Below, in pieces: positions 12,276-23,960 of a stretch of DNA of 64,000 bases. Source of the stretch: Phaseolus vulgaris (lineage: Eukaryota; Streptophyta; Magnoliopsida; Fabales; Fabaceae). Each line of letters opens with the position of its first letter. The first letter of the stretch is position 1. The stretch spans positions 39,475,172 to 39,539,171 of the forward strand of contig NC_023759.2 in NCBI RefSeq assembly GCF_000499845.2, written 5' to 3'. The notes below the pieces were generated by a model, which was not told the origin of the DNA, searched no databases, and saw only the letters and a list, made by a program, of their open reading frames with translations. Position numbers and translations under genes: made by a program.

Positions 12276-12602
12276 TTGGTTTCCAAACTCAAAGCAAATT
12301 TTCAAAAAATATTTATTTTCCAAGGAAAAGTAAGTTTTAAAAAAAAAAATTCAATTTCCAAGTGAAAGCAAGTTTTTTAAAAAATGAATAATGAGAAATG
12401 GTGTATGGAGGGAAAAAATTGAGAATTTATTTTTTTAAGGATAATTGCGACAGTTAAAAATAACATATTATACTGAAATGACGTATTATACAAAGATAAT
12501 TGTGGCGCTTAGTCAAATGACATATTATACTGAAAATTGTGGCGGTTATTAATAACCGCCATAATAAAATCGCCATTTTTTACACTGTTTTTTGTAGTGT
12601 TT

Positions 12603-13130
12603 GTTGAAATTTAAGTTAGAGTACTAAATAGTATAGTCAAAGAGTTTATACTCGTCTATTATTTGAGAGCTAGATTGGGGATGGAGAGTTTGACCTACTA
12701 TTCCACACAAGTTATGACCCCATATGATGCATTGATCATCAATGCATATTTGGACACTACAAAATATCTTTCAGGTTGCATATCACAGTACGATATGTGA
12801 CTTAATCGTCCTTGTTTTATTCAATCCTTCAAGTATACTTTGGGTGTTAGGGGTTGTGGTTTTGAATATGGAGGGTGTGAGAATGTTTTTTTTGTAGTGT
12901 ATTTAGGGATCAAATCATAATGTCTCATCTTATATTTTTTTGATGATTTTTGTCCTCGTCATTGCTCCTAACCTTGACACGTTGATATTATTATTGATGC
13001 TGCTAAATTAATCTATGTAGCTCAGGAAGCCTTCACTATCAATGACATCATCTGATGTGAGTTGATTTTTAGATGTTTTTATTTATGGTGACACTTTTAC
13101 TTAAGATTAAGATTTTAACAATTAATGGTA
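12603..13130. other. Intergenic, nothing recognised
   Basis: Short stretch between the CACTA element and the LTR-like block. No coding potential or repeat structure was identified. Confidence 0.5.
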
Positions 13131-13870
13131 AGGACCTAAGAAAGATTCCCACTGGACACGAAATTAACCAAGTGGTTAAGTAAGTGTGAAAGTTCACTTC
13201 ACAGAGGCAATGATGAAAAACAAGATATGGTGATGATGAGATGCAATTGTAGAATTGAAAATGGACACAAGGTTAACATCAATGGTGGTCATGGCCTCCC
13301 AAATGATGCACCATATTCATGATTATGAGCGAAACCCAAGAACAACAAAGAATAGAAACTAAGAGACAAACACATAAAATGGAATAGAGAAATGGAAGGA
13401 AAATGGAATGAGAAAACTTATGATGGTGGGTGAGAAATGTCACGCCACTTGGAGTGCGATGTGCTCCAAGATAAGTGTGTTGGCCGCCACTTGAGAGCTT
13501 CACAAATCACTTAAGATAAGACCTCAAACCTAAGAGGACATAAGTCTCACTAAGAGCTCACACAATTTGTGCAGAGTAACTTTTCTCTTCAAATTCAACA
13601 TGTAAAATACAATGGGTAGGCCTCCTATTTATAGGTGATGGAGCCTTGGAAAACAAGCAAAAGGGGTAGGATGGAAAAAGGAAAAAAATGGGCAGCCTAA
13701 GGGTTTGACTAAGTCAAACCCGCATCCTACGCTTGTCCTTCTAAAAATTAGGTCAAATTGCCTTCCTAAAGGACTAGGAACAAGTTAAAATGATACCTAC
13801 ACCCCTTATTATGTTAAAAACACCTTATTCTAGCCTATCTTTGCTATTTAGACCCCTAAAGTGAGCCCAA
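13130..13870 (-). mobile_element. LTR-like fragment with TATA box
   Basis: On the minus strand this block carries a good core promoter, CCTATAAATAGGAGGCC (near 13628), followed by a non-coding leader with CT-rich and Ser-codon-like runs. It has no long reading frame of recognisable content. The layout is that of an LTR promoter plus R/U5 region. Termini and target duplication could not be fixed, and the family is unassigned. Small reading frames here (for example 13279-13503) look incidental. Confidence 0.35.
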
Positions 13871-16800
13871 ATTGTTTACAAACATATTTTATTTTTTAAG
13901 AAGACCAAAAGGAAGAACTTTTGATATTCAGGTTTATAGCTTCTTCTTTTGTTGATTCTTTCTCGAGGCTTGGTGGGGCCTGAATTTGTATCTTGAGATG
14001 ACTGACCCTTTTGAGAAGTGCTTGTTGTGTCCTTAGTTATCTGTTGGTTGGTTTGTATCATCATCGCTCATTGAATGGAAGAGTTGTAGTCAACCCAACT
14101 AGGTATCGTGAGATTTTTAACCCTCATCATAGGGTTGTGTGAATTCTATTGTGTTTTAGTGGATCCACCACACACTGAGTCTTATGCTTCTCTTCATTTT
14201 TCGATTACACACAACTTTATGCGTACATGTTAAGGAGGTACAAGAACTCCAACAACAAGTAGTAGCATTCCTCCACTAGACCCTCCATCATAAAACATGC
14301 ATCAAAAGGACAACTACAACTATAGCAAAATGGTCATCAACATGGTTTTGGACACACTACGTCTTTTTTACACCCATATATCCACTAGTGTTCCTTAGTC
14401 ATTTGCATGCCCCAAATAGGTTGAGTAAGCTACTTATATTAGTTGGCTGCTTTGTAGAGCAAGTTGCACAAGATAGACATAAACCTACACTTGAATCCTC
14501 AAGCTCTAAAGATATTGTCTTTACCTCTAACACTGACGATGATAAGGCAATGGACAAGACCAAATAGGTTAATCATTACTTTTTAGTTTATTTATTTTTA
14601 CTTGGTTTGTTTATGTTTTTGTAAATTCTTGTAATGATTTAAAATCATATATTCAAATTTAACGGTATTGTGTGCATGTCTTTATATTTTCTTTTAGTCT
14701 TACTTTTGAAATATTCTTTATCTCATTTAAATATGCAACATATATAAACCAATGATAACTCAACATGTAGGTGTAGTTGGCTCCCGAAAGAGGGGTTGTT
14801 GAATGGAATTTAGACTCTCTTTTTTGCAACGAATAAAGATAAATTGTCTAATAGACCGTTTAATAAGAACAAACCATATCATCTAGCATAATCGTATAGG
14901 AAAACCATCTAATTTATCGTTGACCAGAAGAATAAAGTAGAAACAAAGTATGAACAACAATAAGAATTTATCCCAGTTCACCCAAACTCGGGCTACATCT
15001 AGTCCACTTAAACAACTAATTAAGAGCTTCCACTAACCAATTGATTACACGAGTATTCTCATCTTTAGAGGTTACAATGAGTATTCTTTCTTCTCCAGGT
15101 TACAATAAGTATTCGTACCTCTCCAGGTTACACCTTCTGAACCTTACCCTAAAATTAAGAACTCTCAAAAGAACAAGAAACACTTTCAAAGAATGCACAA
15201 AGAAAGCTCACATAGTTATAACTTTAAAAAGTGAAAAACTATAATTGTTTCACACTCAACCCAAAAGACTATAGTTCAAAAAACTATAGTAGATGTTTAC
15301 TACAACTCTCAATATTTTTAGCAATATCACAATATATCTTTTTGTTTCTCGGCATGTCTTACTTTTGTTCTTCATCTTCAATCTCCTTATATCTTCGCTT
15401 GGAAACCTAAATTGGTTAAGTTTAGATATTATAATATCTTCATATCTTCATCTTTTCCATTATAGACGCTAAAATAGGAAGTTTGGATTCACAATCTTCC
15501 AATTCATTTTTTCTTCAAATTTTTTTAAGAAACTAATTCAAAAATATTTGTAATACGAGTTAGTAAAAATAAAAATTAAAACATTATCATAAAATTGTTT
15601 CATTCTAGATAATACGTGATACACAAACATGTTATTTGGGATTTTTAATTTATTTAAATTTTTCTGTTTAAAGAAGATTGAAAGATAGTCACAGGATTTA
15701 TTTAAACAAAACTGTTTAGAAAAAAGATGGATTTTAAATATATACGAAAAATAGGGACGAATGGAGTCTTTACACATATTCAAATCTTAATGTTTTTGAA
15801 CATAAAATCTCTTTAATTGAACTCGATTTAGTAGATAAATGAATTTAAAATATTTCATTTAACAATTATAATCAAAACATGGTATTCATTCAACGTGTTA
15901 GCCCAACTGATTAACATGAATACAATTTTACATGCTCAGAAGTACAAATCATTGTTAAAATCAAGTAACACATGTAGTCTGAATTCTCTTATGCACTTAA
16001 CAAATCTTTTTTAAACTATCTAATGAGTATATTTTGTAGACGCTCAGACTGTCTATGATGAACTTATGTTGCATACACTTATATCGTCTTTCAGATCTAC
16101 TAATGAATATTGTAGTTGTAGAAATACTATTTATATATTTTCAATACACAAGTTAGTCATTCAAACTCTTTTTTTTATCATGAAAATATAACAACATGAC
16201 ACTAAGAGCGTCTAGTGTTCATCGGATTAACAAAGTGTCTAGATAGATCATCCATGATCAATGCACAACATCATATTCTACAATAAAGTATTGCACAAAA
16301 TTTAATAGCATTTTAATTAATACTTTGTATAAACTTTTATATATATATATATGGGTTAAGTATGCTTTTAGTTCCTGCACTTTTTTGAGAAATTGGATTT
16401 CGTCTCTCACCAAAATTGTAGAGAAATTGTTTCCTTACACTTTGGAAAGGCATGAAAAAGATCCTCATAGATCATGTTAACGACTTTGTCATATGACAAA
16501 TGGAGCTTTATGTCAGCGAGGAATTAGCTCAATTTTTTTTACATAAAATAAAAAAATTATATAAAAAATCTTTAAAATATTTTATAATTATGAGAGCTAA
16601 AAATATATAAAAAATATCTTATAGAAAAATAATAACAAAAAATGTTATAAAAAATCTTACTATGATAATAAATTTACTTTCTTTTATTTTGGGTTGATTA
16701 TTCTTAGGTTGTGACATGGAACTCGTTTGTCTAGTTCTCACCCACTGACAGTCCTAATTGGTTTTTAATTGTAGAGAAATTTAATTATCTGTTGTTGGGG

Positions 16801-18300
16801 TTGAGGATGAATTCTCTGATGTCAGAGAATTGTGGTGATTTCAATAGCGAGGATAAAGTGATGACAATGACGAGAAATTTGAATTTTAGAACTTTGAAAA
16901 TGATAGGTTTATTTTATGAAGACATGACATTTTTTCAATCGATTAAGAATATTTCATAGTATATAATTACACTTACCTTACAAACCATTTTTTAAGATGG
17001 ATTTATACATAAAATCTAATTCTTAATACCCGCAGTTAGGTATATATAAACTTTTCTTTCGATAACTTGTAGGTTCATAATTGTAATTTTCATATATTGA
17101 ATTTTCAAAAAAATTATCTAAAATTAATAGCATAGTGAGTTAGGTTAACCAAGAGTTTACTGATACCGGTTTGAATGGATCGTTTGTTTGCATAAAAGAA
17201 TTGAAAATCTGGAGTCCTATTCGTTCAAAGTTCTAGAATTTGACATGCCTACAAAATCCATTGCCAATTTTATGCCAATTGAACTCTCTTGAGACATGAA
17301 TAAGCAATATTGTTTTCCTCTCACTATAAGAAAAAGTTGCTTTTTCCATGGATAACCCATGGACTCTTTTTTTTTTTTTTTTTTTTATGTAAATGGGTTA
17401 TACTTAAAGATTCAGTGGGTAATGTTAATAATCCCAAAAAAAAAAAGTTTAAATCGGGCACATTACCTACGAATGTTAGGTGGTAGAAAATTTTGTTACA
17501 GGGGTTACCATGCTTTAATCCATAATTAAAATAAAATATTTTAAGAAAAATAAGAAAAAGATATTATGTTTGAATTGGTTTTTACAATAGCAACACGGTT
17601 TTCTTTACTGAAACATTATCTTGATTCTTAGATTGAAATTTAAGTTTTTTTTCAAAAATGTTAATGGAGATTCTCAAATCCAAATTCAAATTGTGAGGAT
17701 ATGAGAATTTGAAATTCAAACACTTTTAGAGTTTCGAAACGTAACTGCAACCCAAACAATGAAATTTTGAAGTTTCCGTTCTTTCTCTGTTTGGAAAACA
17801 TGTTCCAATCTCTTATTTTTTCTAAAATTGCAATTTAAATTTCGTGTCTTCCAAAATTTACATTGAAATCCCCAATTTTTTGTTTTAATTTATGAAACCG
17901 AAAATCTTAATCTGGTGTTACTAAATATAAACCTAAACTTCGAGAATTTCGTCAGAATGGCGTGAACGCAATTCAAATATGGAGGCTTCATTCATGTGAT
18001 AAAGTGTAGGATAATGTTCAATAGGTTTAGGGAATTTTTGCAAAATTCTCTAAAATTGTTGTTCTGACCCAATGCCTTTTTTATGCTCATTCATTCTTCT
18101 TAATGCTAGGTATATAGCTAGACAAGCTTATATATATGTAAATTATTTGGTTGTTTAACTTATTAAATGCATGCTTGTTTAACCAAATAAATAAAGTTAA
18201 ACATTTTGTGAGGCTTATCTATTTAAATGATCTTCTTTTATCATCAAAGAACAAATTAAATAAATTTGGATATTTGAGGATGTACAAACTCTAAAAAAAA
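13871..18300. other. Non-coding repeat debris
   Basis: No gene was recognised. At about 14970-15030 there is a retroelement-like phrase, TCCCAGTTCACCCAAACTCG. At about 16352-16520 there is one arm of a common legume repeat, starting GGGTTAAGTATGCTTTTAG. Mononucleotide T runs occur near 17360-17385. The remainder is AT-rich and unstructured. Confidence 0.45.
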
Positions 18301-18309
18301 AAAATTAAA

Positions 18310-18660
18310 TAGAAACTAATTTTAAAGACAAAAAAATAATTAGTCACTATATTAACTAAATTAGATACTATTTCAGATACTACAAAAAAATTATTGATAT
18401 CTAAGTAGTTTCTATTATTAAAAAAATTTTATAAATTAGATTTTAAATTGGTACATATCTAATTAGCTACCAAAGTTTTAGACCAACTTTAGAATAATTA
18501 AAATCTTGGTAACTGATTAGATACCAATTTATAAATTATTTTATAAATTTGATCAATAATAAAAACTACTTTAAATATCAATAATTATTTTAGTATCTAA
18601 TAATATTTAATTAATATAGTAACTAATTATTTTTTATCTTTAAAATTTTAATAATTTTTT
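18310..18660. mobile_element. Large palindromic MITE, arms about 170 bp
   Basis: The two halves are imperfect reverse complements around a centre near 18480-18485. The left arm has TAATTAGTCACTATATTAAC; the right arm, read on the other strand, has TAATTAGTTACTATATTAAT. Further matching pairs include TTATTGATATCTAAGTAG with TTATTGATATTTAAAGTAG, and TACCAAAGTTTTAGACCA with TACCAAGATTTTAATT. It has no coding capacity and is very AT-rich. Divergence between the arms is considerable, so it is an old insertion. Outer boundaries are approximate. Confidence 0.7.
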
Positions 18661-19720
18661 TAGTAAAAAAAAAAAAGCATAGAAACTATTCTATATATAT
18701 ATATCCACCACATACTATTACAAAAAGTCATGTAAACTAAAAAGTCGTTTACGTCACCTCCTTACAAGAATATTTTTCCTGACTTTCTAAACTGTAAGAG
18801 AACAATTACTTTACAATTTTTATGAAGGATAAAATCCAATTTTGTGAAGAAATTCAGAAACTAAAAACAAAATTAACCCTATTTTAATTAAGTACATATA
18901 CAAAATAAATAACATATTCTTGCATAATTTAAAATAGAGTATACTTCGTTGAAAAAAAATTGAATTTAATAGTAGCAAAGGACATTCTAATTTTAATATT
19001 TTTTTTAAAATCAAATAAATTAAAATCAACCAAGATAAATACCTAACCAAAATTAATACATTAAAATCAAATTATATATTGACAATCATTTTGTCATTAC
19101 AAAATTTCATTCTTAACCATCTTATTTTTCGTTTTTATTGAAACTTAAGCCTAAACATTGTCATTTAAAACAAACTAAAACTTTAACATGTACTCGTTTA
19201 ATCGTAAACAAATTTTCACTAAAATGTGGTAACTTAAGTGAAAAAATAATAAACACCATTTTCATTTAAGTGATGAGAACAAGTTATTCATTTAAGCACG
19301 CTCAAATAAAATTGGTATTGTTTAAGTTTTACATGTAAATAATGTCCTCATTAACGATGATTTTAAAAGGGTCTTTAAATACTATTTCTAATCGTCGTTA
19401 AAAACATTTTAAAGTAACAATGATCCCACTTAAACTAGTTCACTCAGGTTTATATAAGACTCCACATTTATATGTTAGCTTTAAGCAAAATTTTCATTTT
19501 CGCTATCAATTTGTGACAAATTTTGTAATAAAATAATAAAGAAAATTATCATATAAAATGAAATAGAAAAAATTGGCCCAATCTTTCATCTATGACCAAT
19601 TTTCAAATAAAGAGAAGGTTTCTTTAAAATAATTATTTATATATCTTTTTAAGTATATTTTTTTTTAAGAATTAGTACTGACTTTAGTGATAAACTATTT
19701 AGTAATGGAGTGTTGTTATT
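18661..19720. other. AT-rich intergenic, nothing recognised
   Basis: No open reading frame of interest and no repeat with definable ends. The right edge meets the poly-T run that marks the 3' end of the minus-strand LINE. Confidence 0.5.
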
Positions 19721-19721
19721 A

Positions 19722-22700
19722 CTTTTTTTTAACAGCATACAAAGTAAGAGAGACAAGAGACAAATAGTACATTACCACATACATAACAAAAACTAAAATG
19801 AAACCTCCAACTGCCTGTCCTAACACTACCAACTAAAGAAAATATAGAAAGATCAAGGACCAACTCCGCCACCCTTATAGTAACATTAAATCGAATGCAA
19901 ATACATACTAGGGGTTCTGGGCACCAGTTAGAGAACGAGAAACTCACTGACGGTACATTTGAAGAGATCCAAAACCAAACCTTAACCTGTGATTGGGAAA
20001 AAAACTTCAGTATTGTACATGTATAGGCTGAGGGGCCCATATAGTACCTATGACTAGATGTACAATTGTTGACGTGTCGGTGATCTCTTGGTTTCTTCAA
20101 GTCTTCTTCCTCCTATGCTGATGCTCAGTCGGTTGGGGGTTACCTGCAAAAGGTACTCCGACACTCAAGTGAGTGCTATGGTGTAAGACTGTAGTTAGTA
20201 AAATGGTAAAAACATACCTTACTCCTCCACAGAGGGCTCTATTTATAGTATTGGTTTATGGGCCCTGGCTCTGATGGACTGTATATCAGTTATTATTTAA
20301 CATGCATCGTGGTCCCCTATTATCAGGGATGTGCATCTTTTAGTTAATATGTTTTAGCTGGTTTGTCGGAATTTCTGTATATTTCGAGATGCACCTTGAC
20401 TCATTCAATGCTACTTGTAACTATTGTTACTTATTGCATTTCTTATGTTCTTTGACTTGGGCGGTCGGTCACCGAGACCGAGACTGGTTCATCCGGTACC
20501 GACCGGTACAAGTATGATCAACCACTCCACCTTTAATAAACAATTATTTTTGTGTCTCCAAATCTAACTAACCAACACAATCCAAACATTACTCATAAGA
20601 AGATTAACTGAAGTTGACGCATCCAAAATTTTGAAATGTTCGAAATGTGACCCAAAGATAAGTAGATCAACTGAACTCACTTCTAACCAGTCGTAACAAA
20701 GATTCCAAATTAGCCAAACGACTTTGCATCCGAAGAACAAATTATTTGTTGACTCCTCTAACACCTTGCACAAGCAGCAAAAGTTGCTCTCGACCCCTAT
20801 CCCTCGTCTCTCCAGATTTACCTTAGTAGCAACCTTGTTTTCAATCACCCTCCAAGTTGTGACATGAGCTAAAGGAAGCGCCTTCCATAAAAAATTGTAC
20901 ATTCTCGAATTTTCCTCGACTCCCTCTCCCCTTAATAAACCGTAAGCAAACTTGACTGAAAACGATGCTGACTCTCTATCCTTCCAAACCCATCTGCCCA
21001 CGGTCTCCAACTTGGGCCTCTTATTGGAAATTGTCTCTAAAAGTTGGCTTACTTGATCCTCCTCCCAAGCAAAATGACCCCTTCTCCAATTTAATTTCCA
21101 CTCCCATACCCCATTAACCCATTTTCCACAATCACATAGATTTTCTTTTTGAAGAACATACAAATAGAAGAGTCTCAGAAATCTACTTTTCAAGACTCTT
21201 GAGTCTACCTAATTATCTGGCAAAAACATAATATTTCTCCATTTTTCAATCTCCCAATTGAAACGATCTACAAACTTTCCTTCCCACTCCACGGACCACC
21301 TGACCTTCATCAAATCTCTCCACCACAAAGAGACTTTGCTATTATTGGTCTGCGGTCCATACTTAGATTCAACTATCTCCTTCCACAACCCCCCTTGTCC
21401 GAATTCAGAAGCCAAATCCATTTTGCCATCAAGGCCAGATTAAACAACCTAACTTTAATAATACTGAGTTTCCCGCTTCCCTGGATTTACAAACCTTATC
21501 CTAAGCAACCCATGAAATCTTCCTCCCTTCTAACCTCCAACCCCACAAAAAAGTCCTCTGTAGGCACATAATCTTCTTCAACACAGTAGACGACACCTTG
21601 AATAGAGAAAGATAAAACAAAGGTATTGACGATAAAATGAACTTAATCAAGCATATCCTTCCAACCATCAAGATGTACCTACCCTTCCACCTACCTAGCC
21701 TGCTCTTTATTTTGTTGACCACTTCATCCCAAAACTCGCCCCCTCTTATGACACCCCGTACTAGCATCCCCAAGTACTTAAGTGGAGTTCTCATCACTTC
21801 ACAATTTAAAATTGTCGCGAAACGGAGAATCTCTATCTGATCCACCCTAACTCCACCAAGTCTACTCTTAAGGAAATTCACCTTAAGTCCAGATGCTAGC
21901 TCAAAATAGTTCAAACCTTTATGTTAAACACACTTTTGATATTTGCCTTACAAAAAAACAAAGTGTCATCAACATACTGGAGCATGTTTACCTTATCCAA
22001 CGTTTTTTCGATTTCCAAGCTCTCAACCACAGTCCTAGACACCCCAGCTAGACCTTTAGCCGCTATAAGAAACAAGAACAAAGCTAAAGGTTCATCTTGC
22101 CTCAAACCCTTCTTCAGAATAAATTCCTTAGTAGGGCTCCCATTTACAAGAACTGACATCGACGTTGATTCCAAGCAAGCTTTAATCCAAGAAATCCACT
22201 TTTCACAGAAACCAAACATGCCTAACATATAATAAATGAAATCCCACCTCACAAAGTCATAATCCATCTTGAAAAACACAAAACTTTTCTTCTTCCTCTT
22301 CATCTCTTCTAAGACTTCATTGGCCACAAGAACATTATAAAAAACCTCTCTATTCCACCTCATCAAATCTAATTTTAAATTTTTTATTTTTTTCTTTTAA
22401 TACAAACATCCCTCCACCAAACACCCCATAACTCTTCCATTTACTGCAAACGAAATCTAAAAACCTTCCATCTCTTTGCAACACGTCCAGACTTCTGAAA
22501 GATTTTGACCCTCAATCCATCGATGAAACTTTAAGCACTAAAGCACAATGATCAAAGACCAATTTGCTGAGAACAAATTGTTTATTGTTCAACCAAACAT
22601 CCAACCATTCCTTGGAAACAAGAATCCTGTCAATTCTTCTCTTAGTTGTCCCATTCGGCTTGTACCAAGTGAATTTTCTTCCAACCATCGGGATATCCAA

Positions 22701-23240
22701 CAACTCAGAGTTTTTGATGAAATCATTAAACCCTCTAGTCTCTTTACTATAACCTGATACTAAAACTAAGCTTTTTCTTTCCTCATTCCTTCTAATTGAA
22801 TTAAAGTCCTTAATGACACATCACACTTTGTTTTGTTGACTCTTCTTGAGTTAACAAATCTCATCCCAGACTTCCTTCCTTTCTTTCAACGAGCCAAAAC
22901 TGTACATAGTCACTATCGTAATTTGTACCCCAACTCCTGCTTTCCAAACTCCTTCGATGACAGAAAAAAATTTCCCATAAAAGTAACTCGTCATATTGAA
23001 ACTACTTCTTCTCCACATAGTAATAATTTCTTCTGCATTATTAACTGCACTGTTCTCCACCCAATCAATTTTGTTTGAACCCCACAAATAACAACAACTC
23101 TCCTTACTAAACATTGAGCAGTTTGTCTCATGTAGGCAAACCATTCCAACCTCCTTTTTTATGATCAAATCTCTTAAGTATGATATTTTCATACTTCCTC
23201 CTACCCCCTTTATATTTATACTAATTAGACTCATCATCAG
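19722..23240 (-). pseudogene. L1-type LINE ORF2 (endonuclease + reverse transcriptase) with 3' UTR, degenerate
   Basis: Read on the minus strand, the domains come in LINE order. The apurinic-like endonuclease lies at about 23237-22520, with a start resembling ISINIKGVGG, a KDFNSIRR core, YKPNGTTKRRIDRIL and DHCALVLK. The reverse transcriptase lies at about 22366-21500, with VNGSPTKEF, GLRQDEPLA and the catalytic box YVDD in place of the usual YADD, then LKYLGMLV. A zinc-finger RVT region lies at about 21190-20564 (FLWKALP...CCLCKVLEE). Several frameshifts and stops break it. Between LMRWNREVF and NVLVANEV (about 22345) several hundred bases of the RT N-terminus appear to be missing. The 3' UTR runs to an A-tract near 19722. 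An LTR is inserted in this UTR (20.05-20.54 kb). Confidence 0.8.
20050..20540 (-). mobile_element. Gypsy-type LTR inserted in LINE 3' UTR
   Basis: The block has the promoter ACTATAAATAGAGCC on the minus strand (about 20240), the phrase CCTGCAAAAGGTACTCCGAC (from 20142), and a GC-rich end with CGGTCGGTCACCGAGACCG and GGTACCGACCGGTAC (20462-20510). This combination I associate with LTRs of legume Ty3/gypsy elements. No internal coding is attached, so it is probably a solo LTR. I could not identify a convincing 5-bp target duplication. Confidence 0.5.
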
Positions 23241-23960
23241 AAATACGGTTCTTCATCTGATTACTCTTGTAGTCTCGATTCTCCAAACTACGAAGCCTGT
23301 TTAAGACAACTTCTTCTTCCCCTAATAGTGTGAAACCCATCCCTTACCAATATTCCACATCATTCTAGCTTCACCATGTTCATCTTTTAACCAAAGCATT
23401 CTACTATAGTTTCTAACATCGCTATTTGAGATGATAATTTTAGACCTTAACTCCCTTAACGAAGTTGACTTAGATATCCTTTCAACCAAAGGTGCATTTT
23501 CGTATCTCAAAGTAAACGTAAATCCCACCCCTCCACCAATACTAGCCATCATCCTCCTCACTAGACAACCGACAAAAAGTGGTTCTCACCTGCTTGCTTT
23601 AGCCATGGGAGTGGGCAAAACCGTTGCACTGGTGTGAAAAACGGCACCCTCTCCACACTGTGATACCCCTCATTACGCATCCTCTTCGCAACCCATGTTG
23701 TCTCGTCGTTTGTCTCGCACACATCTGTCCATTTGTTTGCATCATCAATCCATTGCACCTCACCCTCTTCCTCATCAACCTGCATTGCCCCTGCCACCGC
23801 GCAACTACCACGCTTTGTTCCTACACCAGCACCATTCGCTGCATGCTGCATCCCCTGCGCTCCTGATGACTTTTTACAGCAAGTGCACCGCGTTCTCAAA
23901 AGTAATATTGTGTCCCTAAGGACGAATATCGAACCCACAAGAAAAAGTTGAATAATCAAG
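23241..23960 (-). pseudogene. Possible LINE ORF1 tail / inter-ORF segment
   Basis: Two minus-strand reading frames (23322-23561 and 23561-23959) directly precede the LINE endonuclease in transcription order. They contain an acidic stretch (VDEEEGEVQWID) and a stretch with SKIIISNSDVRN. I do not recognise a domain. Position and strand suggest the C-terminal part of ORF1 or the spacer between ORF1 and ORF2 of the LINE. Unrelated host-derived sequence is possible. Confidence 0.3.

Larger units (their letters stand above)
7850..12599 (-). mobile_element. CACTA (En/Spm) DNA transposon, TNP2-less
   Basis: The left end reads TACTACCAAAAAAAGTGTAT; the right end, read on the other strand, is CACTACAAAAAACAGTGTA. 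Both are followed by subterminal ATGGCG/GTGGCGG words that recur in both orientations. A 3-bp TTT flanks each side (7847-7849 and 12600-12602), matching the 3-bp target duplication of CACTA elements, although TTT is weak evidence in AT-rich DNA. The inside holds TNP1-like exons on the minus strand and a GC-rich leader near the right end. I found no DDE transposase (TNP2), so the copy is presumably non-autonomous. Confidence 0.75.

Noticed and set aside
12129..12340. Overlapping 64-residue frames on both strands
   Set aside because: They are produced by the 33-bp minisatellite in the CACTA leader, a multiple of three without stops.
20564..21193. Stand-alone zinc-finger host gene
   Set aside because: The CCLC-type region with FLWKALP is the zf-RVT end of the LINE, in line with the upstream reverse transcriptase.
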